Source: Streptomyces sp. NBC_00193
GTDB lineage: Bacteria > Actinomycetota > Actinomycetes > Streptomycetales > Streptomycetaceae
Reading direction: 5' to 3'
DNA: 64,000 nucleotides
Assembly (NCBI RefSeq): GCF_026342735.1
Contig: NZ_JAPEMM010000001.1
Location: 3,968,001-4,032,000 of the forward strand
In this document: piece by piece, positions 16,777-25,039 of the stretch
How the letters are laid out: each line of letters starts with the position of its first letter
Position numbering within the stretch: position 1 is the first letter of the stretch
Position numbers and translations under genes: made by a program
The notes under the pieces: generated by a model
Seen by the model: the letters and a program-made list of their open reading frames with translations, nothing else
Database searches by the model: none
Told to the model about the DNA's origin: nothing

Positions 16777-17199
16777 ATGTTCAAGATCCTGTCGACCCGC
16801 CGCATCGTCCTCGCCTCCGCTTCCGTCGCCCTGCTGGGTGGTGGCATCGCCCTCCCCGCCACGGCGATGGCAGCCCCCACGACCGTCCCGCACCAGGCGG
16901 TGTCCGTCCTCCAGGACGACAGCGCAGACGGCATCGGCACCGGCGGCGACGCCAACGCCGAGAACACCACCGTCGGCGGCGACTCCCGCGGCGGCGACGC
17001 CAACAGCGGCGTCGGCAGCTGCAAGGGCAAGTGCGACATCAAGACCGGAAACGCCCGCGGCGGCGACTCCAGCGCCGACGCCATCAACACCGGCGACGCC
17101 ACCGCCGTCGGCGGCGACGGCACCGGCAAGGGCGGAAACCTGAACAAGGTCAACAAGCAGACGATCAAGAACCAGCTCAAGAACAAGCTCGGCAACTGA
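16777..17199 (+). CDS. Secreted Gly/Asp-rich CxGxC protein, copy 1
   Basis: A 140-residue protein with a signal peptide (MFKILSTRRIVLASAS..., cleavage near AMAA|P at 33; TRRIVL also fits a Tat motif). The mature part is acidic and glycine-rich with repeated GGDA/GGDS/GNA steps, one CKGKC pair (Cys82, Cys86), and a basic amphipathic tail KVNKQTIKNQLKNKLGN. The pattern suggests a short beta-solenoid-like fold with a helical tail; function is unknown. ATG at 16777 follows GGAGA at 7 nt. Near-identical copies lie at 17509-17943, 31719-32141 and 33395-33817. Not a chaplin or rodlin by sequence. Confidence 0.8.
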   Translation: MFKILSTRRIVLASASVALLGGGIALPATAMAAPTTVPHQAVSVLQDDSADGIGTGGDANAENTTVGGDSRGGDANSGVGSCKGKCDIKTGNARGGDSSADAINTGDATAVGGDGTGKGGNLNKVNKQTIKNQLKNKLGN

Positions 17200-17223
17200 G
17201 CCCAGCAAGCCACCCCACACAGC

Positions 17224-17303
17224 GGCGCCCCGGGAATCCCCGGGGCGCCGTCGCGTGCCACGGACACCACGGACGCCGGAGAGGCCAAGCCCCTCCGGCG
17301 TCC
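17224..17303. terminator. Tandem terminators after secreted CxGxC copy 1
   Basis: Two hairpins: GGCGCCCCGGG/CCCGGGGCGCC (17224-17249) and GGACGCCGGAG/CTCCGGCGTCC (17271-17303). The same two hairpins in the same order follow copy 4 on the other strand, showing that the 3' flank was duplicated together with the gene. Confidence 0.8.
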
Positions 17304-17352
17304 GGCGTGCGTTCCCGTGAATGGAGGAGGGGCTATCAAGATCGACCGTATC

Positions 17353-17508
17353 CGTCAAGCCCCGAATGTGAGTGGCGTGACGGGATTCCCGCCATCGGGT
17401 TTATTTGAAGTACGCCCTCACCGGGAAACACCGGAAGAAATAAGAGGGCAGGGAATCACCCCGAATCCCTCCTCTTCTTTCCTTTTCTTTTCCGAATGGA
17501 GAACGGCC
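17353..17508 (+). promoter_or_regulatory. Conserved 5' leader, copy 2
   Basis: Same block as before copy 1: CGTCAAG at 17353, GTGACG 17377-17382, 17-bp spacer, TTTATT 17400-17405, then the GCCCTC/GAGGGC hairpin and GAATGGAGA. Differences from copy 1 are few (for example a pyrimidine change in the CCCG-NCAT-CGGG loop). Confidence 0.7.
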
Positions 17509-17943
17509 ATGTTCAAGATCCTGTCGACCCGCCGCATCGTCCTCGCCTCCGCTTCCGTCGCCCTGCTGGGCGGTGGCATCGCCCTCCCCGCCACGGCGAT
17601 GGCAGCCCCCACGGCCGCCCCGCAGCACGCGGTGTCCGTCCTCCAGGACGACAGCGCAGACGGCATCGGCACCGGCGGCGACGCCAACGCCGAGAACACC
17701 ACCGTCGGCGGCACCTCGCAGGGCGGCAACGCCGACAGCAGCGTCGGCAGCTGCAAGGGCAAGTGCACGATCTACACCGGAAACGCCACGGGCGGCAACT
17801 CCAGCGCCGACGCCATCAACACCGGCGACGCCACCGCCGTCGGCGGCGACGGCAGCGGCCAGGGCGGGAACCTGAACAAGGTCAACAAGAACACGGTGAA
17901 GAACCAGGTCAAGAAGGACCTCAAGGCCAAGCTCGGCAACTGA
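17509..17943 (+). CDS. Secreted Gly/Asp-rich CxGxC protein, copy 2
   Basis: A 144-residue protein. The signal peptide matches copy 1 and the N-terminal mature part nearly does, but the middle diverges: TSQGGNADSSVG, CKGKCTIYTGNATGGNSS, and a longer basic tail ending QVKKDLKAKLGN. Cysteines are spaced as in the other copies. It lies 310 bp downstream of copy 1 in the same orientation, with its own leader and terminator, so the pair is a tandem duplication of a complete transcription unit. The divergence in the CxGxC strand suggests functional specialisation or relaxed constraint. Function unknown. Confidence 0.8.
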   Translation: MFKILSTRRIVLASASVALLGGGIALPATAMAAPTAAPQHAVSVLQDDSADGIGTGGDANAENTTVGGTSQGGNADSSVGSCKGKCTIYTGNATGGNSSADAINTGDATAVGGDGSGQGGNLNKVNKNTVKNQVKKDLKAKLGN

Positions 17944-17952
17944 GTCCACCCC

Positions 17953-17994
17953 ACGAGAACGGCGCCCCGGGACCCCCGGGGCGCCGTTCTCGTG
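17953..17994. terminator. Long perfect hairpin terminator after CxGxC copy 2
   Basis: A stem of nearly 20 bp (CACGAGAACGGCGCCCC pairs with its complement) between convergent genes; it serves copy 2 and the CDF transporter gene. Confidence 0.85.
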
Positions 17995-17996
17995 CG

Positions 17997-18992
17997 TCAA
18001 GAAGGGGAAGGGGGAGAGGGGGGAGGTGACGGCGTCGGGTCCAGGTACACCCGGCGGATCGCCGGGAAGCGGTCCCGGAGCTGTTCCTCGGCGATCTCGC
18101 AGGCCGCCTCCACCTGCGCCGCGGACGCCAGATCGTGGAAGTCGATCTTCGCGGCGATCAGTACCTCCGACGGCCCCTGCACCAGCGTGGTCAGCTCCAG
18201 CACGCCCTCGATGTGCAGCACCGACAGCAGCTCCTCCCGCACCTCCGCCCGCATCCCCTCCGGCAGCGGCCGCCCGATCAGGTACTGCGCGTTCGAGCGG
18301 CCGAGCTCCCACGCCACCCACACCAGCAGCAGCCCGATCAGCAGCGAGGCCACCCCGTCGTACACGCCCGATCCCGTGAGCTGCGCCCCGAGCAGGCCGC
18401 CCGCGGCCAGCGCCAGCCCGATCAGGGCGGCCACGTTCTCCAGGAGGACGGCCTTCACCGCCGTGTCCGGGGTGTGTTTCACGTACAGCCCCAGGGGCGC
18501 GCTCATCCGCACCGCCTCGCCCTTGACCTGCCGCCAGGCAACCAGCAGGGAGTAGCCCTCCAGGACGGCGGCGACGGCCAGGATGATGTAGGAGAGCGTC
18601 GGGTTTCCGGGGTCCTCCCCGTGCATCAGGGTGTGGATGCCGTCGTAGACGGCGAACACCGCGCCGCCGACGAAGGTGGCGATGGACGCCAGCAGCGCCC
18701 AGATGTACCGCTCGGGTCCGTACCCCAGCGGGTGCGCCTCGTCCGCCGGCTTCGCGCTCCGCTTCAGCGCGGTCAGGAGCATCACCTCGGTCACCGTGTC
18801 GGCCACCGAGTGCGCCGCCTCGGAGAGCATCGCGCTCGATCCGCTGATGACCCCGCCCACCGCCTTGGCGGCGGCGATGCCGAGGTTCGTGACCACGGCG
18901 ACGACGACCGTGCCGACGCTCTCGTCCTCGCCCGGTCCCGCGTCCGGGTCGCCGCTTCCGCTTCCGTTCACCATCGCATCGCTGCTGGACAT
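17997..18992 (-). CDS. Cation diffusion facilitator (CDF) family transporter
   Basis: A 331-residue membrane protein with about six transmembrane segments. Segment 2 carries the metal-site motif LSEAAHSVADT (HxxxD) and the later segment 5 carries HTPDTAVKAVLLENVAA. A C-terminal cytoplasmic domain (about 225-315) and a Ser/Pro tail follow. It exports divalent metals such as Zn or Mn using protons. It lies 27 bp after the thioesterase gene on the same strand, so it may belong to that operon although the functions differ. No strong ribosome site precedes the ATG. Long extra-membrane loops resemble the CDF subgroup common in actinobacteria. Confidence 0.9.
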   Translation of the reverse strand: MSSSDAMVNGSGSGDPDAGPGEDESVGTVVVAVVTNLGIAAAKAVGGVISGSSAMLSEAAHSVADTVTEVMLLTALKRSAKPADEAHPLGYGPERYIWALLASIATFVGGAVFAVYDGIHTLMHGEDPGNPTLSYIILAVAAVLEGYSLLVAWRQVKGEAVRMSAPLGLYVKHTPDTAVKAVLLENVAALIGLALAAGGLLGAQLTGSGVYDGVASLLIGLLLVWVAWELGRSNAQYLIGRPLPEGMRAEVREELLSVLHIEGVLELTTLVQGPSEVLIAAKIDFHDLASAAQVEAACEIAEEQLRDRFPAIRRVYLDPTPSPPPSPPSPS

Positions 18993-19019
18993 GGTGTGAC
19001 GTTATGTCGGACGGCCGGA

Positions 19020-19898
19020 CTACGCGCGCGGGACGCGCACCACGCCCTCCTGGATGACCGTCACGGCGAGCCTGCCGTCCTGGGTCCAGATCCGGGCCTG
19101 GCCCAGACCGCGCCCGGCGGCGGCCGAGGGGGACTCCTGGTCGTACAGCAGCCATTCGTCGGCGCGGAACGGCCGGTGGAACCACATCGCGTGGTCGAGC
19201 GAGGCGCCGACCACGTCGCCGACCGCCCATCCGCCCTTCCCGTGCGCGAGCAGCACCGAGTCGAGCAGGGTCATGTCGGATACGTACGTGGCCAGGCAGG
19301 TGTGCAGGAGCGCGTCGTCGCTCTCCAGCTTGCCGGCGGTACGGAACCACACCTGCGAGCGCGGTTCGACCGGTTCGCCGACGCTGCCCCAGGGCGGGAC
19401 GGTCGCGTACCGCAGGTCCACGGCTCCGCGCGCCTCGATGAGCCGTTCCACCGTGCCCGGGTTGCGGAAGATCTCCCGGTAGAGCGGGAGGGATTCGGCG
19501 GCCGTCGGGAGGGTCTCCGGATCGGGGGCGTCGGGCATCTCGGCCTGGTGGTCGAGCCCTTCCTCGTACGTCTGGAAGGACGCGGAGAGGTGGAAGATCG
19601 GCTGGCCGTGCTGGACGGCGACGACGCGGCGCGTGGTGAAGGAGCGTCCGTCGCGGATCCGGTCGACCGAGTACACGATCGGCGCGCCGGGGTCCCCGGC
19701 GCGCAGGAAGTACGAGTGGAGCGAGTGCGCGGTGCGGTCCTCGGGCACGGTACGGCCGGCCGCGACCAGGGCCTGGGCCGCGACCTGACCGCCGAAGACC
19801 CGCGGTACCAGCGCGGAACGACTGGTACCGCGGAAGATGTTCTCCTCGATCTGCTCCAGGTCGAGCAGATCGAGGAGCGTCGTCAGTGCCTCGTTCAT
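19020..19898 (-). CDS. tesB: Acyl-CoA thioesterase II
   Basis: A 292-residue double-hotdog protein: N-terminal LEQIEENIFRGTSR, VFGGQVAAQALVAAGRTVPE, HSLHSYFLRAGDP and the C-terminal hotdog with SLDHAMWFHRPFRADEWLLYDQESPSAAAGRGL, which contains the catalytic-type Asp. It hydrolyses acyl-CoAs to free acid and CoA in the cytoplasm. It starts 19 bp after the acyl-CoA dehydrogenase stop, so the two are an operon for fatty or branched acyl-CoA metabolism, probably under the palindrome at 21110. Confidence 0.93.
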   Translation of the reverse strand: MNEALTTLLDLLDLEQIEENIFRGTSRSALVPRVFGGQVAAQALVAAGRTVPEDRTAHSLHSYFLRAGDPGAPIVYSVDRIRDGRSFTTRRVVAVQHGQPIFHLSASFQTYEEGLDHQAEMPDAPDPETLPTAAESLPLYREIFRNPGTVERLIEARGAVDLRYATVPPWGSVGEPVEPRSQVWFRTAGKLESDDALLHTCLATYVSDMTLLDSVLLAHGKGGWAVGDVVGASLDHAMWFHRPFRADEWLLYDQESPSAAAGRGLGQARIWTQDGRLAVTVIQEGVVRVPRA

Positions 19899-19917
19899 GG
19901 GGGGAAGCGTAAGACGC

Positions 19918-21075
19918 CTACAGGCCCATCGACTTGGCGATGATGGACTTCATGACCTCGCTGGTGCCGCCGTAGATGCGGTTCACGCGGTTGTCGGCGT
20001 ACAGGCGGGCGATCGGGTACTCGTTCATGTAGCCGTAGCCGCCGTGCAGCTGGAGGCACTTGTCGATGACGCGGTGCGCGACCTCGGTGCAGAACAGCTT
20101 CGCGGAAGCGGCCTCGGCGGCGGTGAGCTCACCGGCGTCCAGGGCCTCCAGGGCGCGGTCGGCGACGGCCTCGGCGGCGTCCACCTCGGCCTGGCAGGCG
20201 GCCAGTTCGAACTTGGTGTTCTGGAAGTGCGCGACCGGCTTGCCGAAGACGGTGCGGTCCGTCACGTACTGCTGGGCGAACCGGACGGCGGCCTTGGACT
20301 GCGCGTACGCGCCGAAGGCGATGCCCCAGCGCTCGGACGGCAGGTTGGCGCCGAGGTAGTAGAAGCCCTTGTTCTCCTCGCCGAGCAGGTCCTCGACCGG
20401 GACCTTCACGTCGACGAACGCCAGCTCGGCGGTGTCGGAGGTGCGCAGGCCGAGCTTGTCGAGCTTGCGGCCGATGGAGTAGCCCTCGGACTTGGTGTCC
20501 ACGGCGAAGAGGGAGATGCCGAAGCGGCGGTCGTCCTCGCTCGGGGCGGAGGTGCGGGCGCAGACGATCACGCGGTCGGCGTGCACGCCACCCGTGATGA
20601 AGGTCTTGGAGCCGTTGAGGACGTAGTGCGTGCCGTCCTCGGAGAGCTTGGCGGTGGTCTTCATGCCCGCGACGTCGGAACCGGTGCCCGGCTCGGTCAT
20701 CGCCAGGGCCCACATCTCCTCGCCGGAGACGAACTTCGGCAGGAAGCGCTTCTTCTGCTCGATGTCGGCCAGCATCTTGATGTAGGGCAGGGCGAGCAGC
20801 ACGTGCACGCCGGAGCCGCCGAAGTTGACGCCCGCGCGGGAGGTCTCTTCGTAGAGGACGGCCTCGAACTTGTGGGTGTCCAGGCCCGCGCCGCCGAACT
20901 CCTCGGGGACGTTGATCCCGAAGATGCCCAGCTCGCCGAGCTTGTAGTAGAACTCGCGCGGGGCCTGGCCGGCTGCGAACCACTCGTCGTAGACCGGGAC
21001 GACCTCGGCCTCGATGAAGGCGCGGATGGTCTCGCGGAACGCCTCGTGGTCCTCGTTGAACACCGTACGGCGCAC
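19918..21075 (-). CDS. Acyl-CoA dehydrogenase
   Basis: A 385-residue FAD enzyme: RRTVFNEDHEAFRETIRAFIE, EEFGGAGLDTH, ALAMTEPGTGSDVAGMKT, KTFITGGVHAD and C-terminal LQLHGGYGYMNEYPIARLYADNRVNRIYGGTSEVMKSIIAKSMGL. It makes the alpha,beta-double bond in an acyl-CoA; the chain preference cannot be read from sequence. It leads an operon with tesB. A 22-bp palindrome 35 bp upstream is the likely site of a TetR-family acyl-CoA regulator encoded elsewhere. Confidence 0.93.
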   Translation of the reverse strand: MRRTVFNEDHEAFRETIRAFIEAEVVPVYDEWFAAGQAPREFYYKLGELGIFGINVPEEFGGAGLDTHKFEAVLYEETSRAGVNFGGSGVHVLLALPYIKMLADIEQKKRFLPKFVSGEEMWALAMTEPGTGSDVAGMKTTAKLSEDGTHYVLNGSKTFITGGVHADRVIVCARTSAPSEDDRRFGISLFAVDTKSEGYSIGRKLDKLGLRTSDTAELAFVDVKVPVEDLLGEENKGFYYLGANLPSERWGIAFGAYAQSKAAVRFAQQYVTDRTVFGKPVAHFQNTKFELAACQAEVDAAEAVADRALEALDAGELTAAEAASAKLFCTEVAHRVIDKCLQLHGGYGYMNEYPIARLYADNRVNRIYGGTSEVMKSIIAKSMGL

Positions 21076-21109
21076 GGCCGACTCCCTTCGTCGCGGCAGT
21101 CAGCCGCCC

Positions 21110-21131
21110 AATCTAAGCGCTTGCTCAGATT
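21110..21131. promoter_or_regulatory. TetR-type operator upstream of acyl-CoA dehydrogenase
   Basis: Arms AATCTNAGC and GCTNAGATT are separated by 4 bp around an AAGCGCTTGCTCA core, resembling operators of TetR regulators of acyl-CoA metabolism (FadR/KstR2-like sites contain similar GCTTGCT half-sites). The regulator is not in the immediate neighbourhood. Confidence 0.6.
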
Positions 21132-21227
21132 AAGTTACCGGCGAGTTGGTCTCGCTGTCCAGAGTGAGGTGGGGCACGTCGGCCCGGAGTCGCCCGGCGC
21201 CTCCCCCGGCGCCTCCCCCGGCGTCCT

Positions 21228-21776
21228 TCAGAAACCGTTGCAGACGGCCGAGGCGAAGGGGCCGGTGGCCGTCGCCGTGATGGGCGCGGAGTCGTCCACG
21301 GTCACCGAGCAGGTGGCGGTGCCGCCGTCGGGGCCCAGCGTGACGACGAGGGAGCCGCCCTTGACGAAGCCCTTCGTGGTGATCTCCTTGGTCCAGGGCA
21401 GGGTCCGGTCGCCGACCTGGCTGGTGGACAGGTTCCCGTCGCGCCAGGTCGAGTAGGTGATGGCCACGCCCGAGGCGTTCCCGGTGGCCGCGTACGTGAT
21501 CCGGGCGGGCCGTGCGGCCTCCTCGGACACCTCGCCGACGAAGACGGCGAAGAGGGCGGCGCAGCCGCCGAGCAGCAGCAGGAGCAGGCCGAGCAGCACC
21601 CAGGGCCAGCGGCGGCGCCGGGGCGGCGGGGGGTAGGGGTACGGGTACGGAGGCGGAGGCGGCTGCTGGGGTGGGCGCGGTCCCCAGTGCGCGGGCTCCG
21701 AGGGCCCCGGGGGCTCCGAGGGCCCCCAGGGTTCCGAGTGTTCCGAGGGTTCCGAGGAACTGTCCGGCCGGTTCAT
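21228..21776 (-). CDS. MmpS-like membrane-anchored protein
   Basis: A 182-residue protein. Residues 1-65 are Ser/Glu/Pro-rich then Pro/Tyr-rich (PPPPPYPYPYPPPP), followed by RRRRWPWVLLGLLLLLLGGCA, one transmembrane anchor (about 67-90). The exported domain (about 100-182) shows the MmpS-type pattern: ITYAATGNASGVAITYST..G, TLPWTKEITTKGF, VVTLGPDGGTATCSVTVDD. In mycobacteria MmpS partners MmpL transporters; none is adjacent here. It starts 59 bp downstream of the PucR gene on the same strand. Topology and fold are well supported, role is not. Confidence 0.75.
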   Translation of the reverse strand: MNRPDSSSEPSEHSEPWGPSEPPGPSEPAHWGPRPPQQPPPPPYPYPYPPPPRRRRWPWVLLGLLLLLLGGCAALFAVFVGEVSEEAARPARITYAATGNASGVAITYSTWRDGNLSTSQVGDRTLPWTKEITTKGFVKGGSLVVTLGPDGGTATCSVTVDDSAPITATATGPFASAVCNGF

Positions 21777-21835
21777 GTCCTCAGCGTCGCCCCGCCCGTC
21801 GCCCGCCGCGACACGGCTGACGGCGGGCCCGGGCC

Positions 21836-23911
21836 CTACGGGGCGTCCGGGCCGTCGAGATGCCGGAGCGCGAACCACAGCTCCATCCGGGTGTCGGGAT
21901 CGTCCAGGTCGGAGCTCAGGAGGGCGGCCGCGCGGGCGATGCGCTGGCGGACGGTGTTGCGGTGGATCCCGAGCGCGGCCGCGCTGCGGTCCCAGCTGCC
22001 GTGGTGGGCCAGCCAGGCGCGCAGGGTGTCGCGCAGGGCGGGGGAGAGGGGGCCGAGCAGGGCCTCGGCGTGGGCCCGGGCCTCGGCCGCGCCGACCAGG
22101 CCCGCGAGGCCGGGCTCGGTGTGGCGGGCCAGCGGGGTGCGGGCCGCTTCGGCACGGTCCAGGGCCCGCCGGGCCTGCGCGTCGGCGCCGGGCAGGCCCT
22201 CGGGCCGGGTCGGGGCGCTCACCCCGAGCCGCCACCCGGGCTGTGGGCCGGGCTCGCGGTCGGTGAGCAGCCGTACGGAGTCCGCGTGCGGGGGGCCCGC
22301 GGGCGCGGGGCCCGTGTGCGGGGTGTCCTCGCGTACGGAGTCCCCGCGCGGGTCCAGCAGTACGGTGCCCAGCGCGGCCGCCAGGGCCCGCGGGTCCCCG
22401 GTGCCGCGGGCGTGGACGGCGTACCAGGGCCCGGGGCCCAGCGCCCCGGCCGGATCCCCGCCGAGCAGCAGCCGGGTCAGGGCGGCCTCCGCCCCGGCCG
22501 GGCGGCGGGCGGTGAGCAGGGTCAGCAGTACGGCCGCCACCGAGGCGACGGTGTGGTCCCCGGGGGCCCGTGAGGGGGTCGCCAGGGCCAGGACCCGGCC
22601 GCCGCCGAGGGCGTGGACGCTGAGGTGGAGACCGTCGTGCGCGGCCGTCGCGGTGGCCGCGGAGCCGGGTGCGACCCGTCGGGCGAGCGCGCCGAGTGCG
22701 TCGATCACCCCGGGAGCGGGCACCGTTCCGGCGTAGACGGTGGGGGTGCCGGGGCCTCCGGGCTCCGCCCTGCTGCCCTGCTCCCGGCGGGCGCCCGCAC
22801 CCTCCGGCACGACAGGCCCGGCCTCGGCCACGGTGGCCCCGGGCCGGACGATGCCCGGCCCGGCGGTGGGCGTGGGTGTGGCTCCTGTCCCGGTGGGTGC
22901 GGGTGCGGTTCCGGTCCCGGCCGCTGCGGGCCGGACGGTGCCCGCCCCGGCGGTGGGTGCGGGTGCGGCTCCTGTTCCGGTGGCTGCGGGTTGGCCGGTG
23001 CCCGCCCGGGCGGTGGGCGTGGGCCCGGCCCCTGCCCAGGTGGCTGCGGGTTGGATGATGCCCGCCCCGGCGGTGGGCGTGGGTGCGGTTCCTGTCCCGG
23101 TGGCAGCGGGCCGGGCGGTGCCCGCTCCGGCGGTTTCCCGCCCGGTGGCCGACGGGGCGTCCGGCCGGCCGGCGGGGAGGAGGCCGGCCCAGCCGCCCAG
23201 GGTCGCCGCCAGCCGGCGCAGGACCGCCGGCACCGGGTCCGGGCGGGCGGCGGCCGCCGCCAGGGACTGCTGGGCCTCGGTCACCCGGCGGAGCTCGGCC
23301 GTCCGGGCCCGGGCCATCAGCCGCCAGACGCTCCGGCCGACCGCGGTGAACGGGGTCCCGGGCGGCACCTCCACCAGGGGCAGCCCGTACCGCTCGCAGG
23401 CCTCGATCAGGGCCCCGGGCACGGTCTTGTGCACCGGGGTCACCCCGAACCCGACAGCTCCGACCCCGGCCCGGACCAGCTGCGCGATGTACGGTCCGGC
23501 GTCGATCGCCCCGCCCGCCGCGAGCCCGCCCGCCGCGAGCCCGGCATCCGCGTGCACGGTGCCGGCCGGCACCGTCCCGGCCGGGTCCGTGCCGGCCCGC
23601 TCGGTGTGGGCCCGCTCGGTGTGGGCCCGCTCGGTGTGGGCACTCTGGGTGTCCGCGTGCCCCGCGCCCCCGTGGCCGGGGCGGACGTCGGCGGGCCCGG
23701 CTCCCGCCGGACCGGCGTCCACCCCCGCGAGGCCCGCCCCCGCCGTCAGGAGGAGTTCGCCGCCCAGCAGGTACGGGGACGGGTCGGCCATCTCGGAGGC
23801 GTGGACCCCGTGCAGTTCGGCCTCGGCGGGGCCGGCCAGGTGGCGCAGGCCCAGTTCGTGGTCGGCGAGCAGTCGGCCGAGTGCGACCGGCGGGGTGGGC
23901 GGGGCTTCCAT
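21836..23911 (-). CDS. PucR-family transcriptional regulator with minisatellite-expanded linker
   Basis: A 691-residue protein, longer than most family members (about 500). N-terminal PucR domain (LGRLLADHELGLRHLAGP, ASEMADPSPYLLGGELLLT) is interrupted at residues 67-135 by low-complexity repeats (AHTER three times, AGTVP, LAAGG) and resumes at YIAQLVRAGVGAVGFG. A second Ala/Gly/Thr/Pro repeat block fills residues 261-360. The C-terminal PucR HTH is intact: LAHHGSWDRSAAALGIHRNTVRQRI. It is divergent from the agmatinase-family gene (117 bp between) and probably regulates it; PucR regulators commonly control nitrogen and purine catabolism. CGGAG precedes the ATG. Confidence 0.88.
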   Translation of the reverse strand: MEAPPTPPVALGRLLADHELGLRHLAGPAEAELHGVHASEMADPSPYLLGGELLLTAGAGLAGVDAGPAGAGPADVRPGHGGAGHADTQSAHTERAHTERAHTERAGTDPAGTVPAGTVHADAGLAAGGLAAGGAIDAGPYIAQLVRAGVGAVGFGVTPVHKTVPGALIEACERYGLPLVEVPPGTPFTAVGRSVWRLMARARTAELRRVTEAQQSLAAAAARPDPVPAVLRRLAATLGGWAGLLPAGRPDAPSATGRETAGAGTARPAATGTGTAPTPTAGAGIIQPAATWAGAGPTPTARAGTGQPAATGTGAAPAPTAGAGTVRPAAAGTGTAPAPTGTGATPTPTAGPGIVRPGATVAEAGPVVPEGAGARREQGSRAEPGGPGTPTVYAGTVPAPGVIDALGALARRVAPGSAATATAAHDGLHLSVHALGGGRVLALATPSRAPGDHTVASVAAVLLTLLTARRPAGAEAALTRLLLGGDPAGALGPGPWYAVHARGTGDPRALAAALGTVLLDPRGDSVREDTPHTGPAPAGPPHADSVRLLTDREPGPQPGWRLGVSAPTRPEGLPGADAQARRALDRAEAARTPLARHTEPGLAGLVGAAEARAHAEALLGPLSPALRDTLRAWLAHHGSWDRSAAALGIHRNTVRQRIARAAALLSSDLDDPDTRMELWFALRHLDGPDAP
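22892..23131. repeat. Four in-frame 60-bp minisatellite units inside the PucR gene
   Basis: Residues 261-340 are four consecutive 20-residue units of the type AGAGTxRPAATGTGTAPTPT, followed by a partial rearranged unit to residue 360. The unit length is a multiple of three, so copy-number change keeps the frame. Confidence 0.85.
23597..23641. repeat. Three 15-bp units (AHTER) inside the PucR gene
   Basis: CCCGCTCGGTGTGGG recurs three times without interruption, encoding AHTER x3 within the N-terminal PucR domain insertion. It lies between other short duplications (AGTVP, LAAGG). Confidence 0.85.
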
Positions 23912-24028
23912 GGGTGGATACTCCGTACATATCGAGGGAGCCGGATGGATGAAACGTACACTTCGCCTGCCCGGGGTGTCCGTTTACGCTCGAAGGACCG
24001 CACCGCACACCTCCCCGGAAGGCCCCTC

Positions 24029-24997
24029 ATGAGCACGCAGCCGCGCGGCCCCGTCGACTCCTCCCGCATCCCGCGCTACGCGGGCCCGGCGACCTTCGCC
24101 CGGCTGCCCCGCCTCGACGAGGTCGGCGGCAAGGCCGACGTGGCCGTCGTCGGCGTGCCGTTCGACTCCGGAGTCTCGTACCGCCCCGGCGCGCGCTTCG
24201 GCGGCAACGCCATCCGCGAGGCCTCCCGCCTGCTGCGCCCGTACAACCCGGCGCAGGACGCCTCCCCGTTCGCCCTCGCGCAGGTCGCCGACGCCGGCGA
24301 CATCGCGGCGAACCCCTTCAACATCAACGAGGCCGTCGACACGATCGAGGCCGCCGCCGACGAGCTGATCGGCAACGGCTCCCGCCTGATGACCCTCGGC
24401 GGCGACCACACCATCGCGCTCCCGCTCCTGCGCTCGGTGGCGAAGAAGCACGGCCCCGTCGCGCTGCTCCACTTCGACGCCCACCTGGACACCTGGGACA
24501 CCTACTTCGGCGCCGAGTACACGCACGGCACCCCGTTCCGCCGCGCCGTCGAGGAGGGCATCCTCGACACCGAGGCCCTGTCCCACGTCGGCACGCGCGG
24601 CCCGCTGTACGGCAAGCAGGACCTGGACGACGACGCCAAGATGGGCTTCGGCATCGTCACCTCGGCCGACGTCTACCGGCGCGGCGCCGACGAGGTCGCG
24701 GACCAGCTCCGCCAGCGCATCGGCGACCGCCCGCTGTACATCTCCATCGACATCGACGTGCTGGACCCCGCGCACGCGCCCGGTACGGGCACCCCGGAGG
24801 CGGGCGGCATGACCTCCCGCGAGCTGCTGGAGATCATCCGCGGGCTTTCCTCCTGCAACCTGGTCTCGGCGGACGTCGTGGAGGTCGCCCCGGCGTACGA
24901 TCACGCGGAGATCACCTCGGTCGCGGCCTCGCACACCGCGTACGAGCTGACCACGATCATGAGCCGCCAGATCTCCGCGGCACGCAACGCCGGCTAG
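24029..24997 (+). CDS. Agmatinase / guanidino-acid ureohydrolase
   Basis: A 322-residue ureohydrolase with both Mn-binding motifs: GGDHTI (about residue 132), HFDAHLDTW (about 152) and SIDIDVLDPAHAPGTGTPE (about 240). It hydrolyses a guanidino compound to urea and an amine. Agmatinase is the conventional label, but related Streptomyces enzymes act on 4-guanidinobutyrate, so the substrate is open. The ATG at 24029 follows GGAAGG at 7 nt. It is divergent from the PucR gene and 42 bp ahead of a ThDP enzyme, suggesting a small regulated catabolic unit. Confidence 0.9.
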   Translation: MSTQPRGPVDSSRIPRYAGPATFARLPRLDEVGGKADVAVVGVPFDSGVSYRPGARFGGNAIREASRLLRPYNPAQDASPFALAQVADAGDIAANPFNINEAVDTIEAAADELIGNGSRLMTLGGDHTIALPLLRSVAKKHGPVALLHFDAHLDTWDTYFGAEYTHGTPFRRAVEEGILDTEALSHVGTRGPLYGKQDLDDDAKMGFGIVTSADVYRRGADEVADQLRQRIGDRPLYISIDIDVLDPAHAPGTGTPEAGGMTSRELLEIIRGLSSCNLVSADVVEVAPAYDHAEITSVAASHTAYELTTIMSRQISAARNAG

Positions 24998-25039
24998 GCG
25001 CAGCGCGCAGGCGCGGGCGAACCCGAAGGGCACGCAAGA

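Noticed and set aside
16777..17943. Chaplin or rodlin genes
   Set aside because: No chaplin-domain sequence, no sorting signal and no rodlin similarity; only the export signal and small size are shared.
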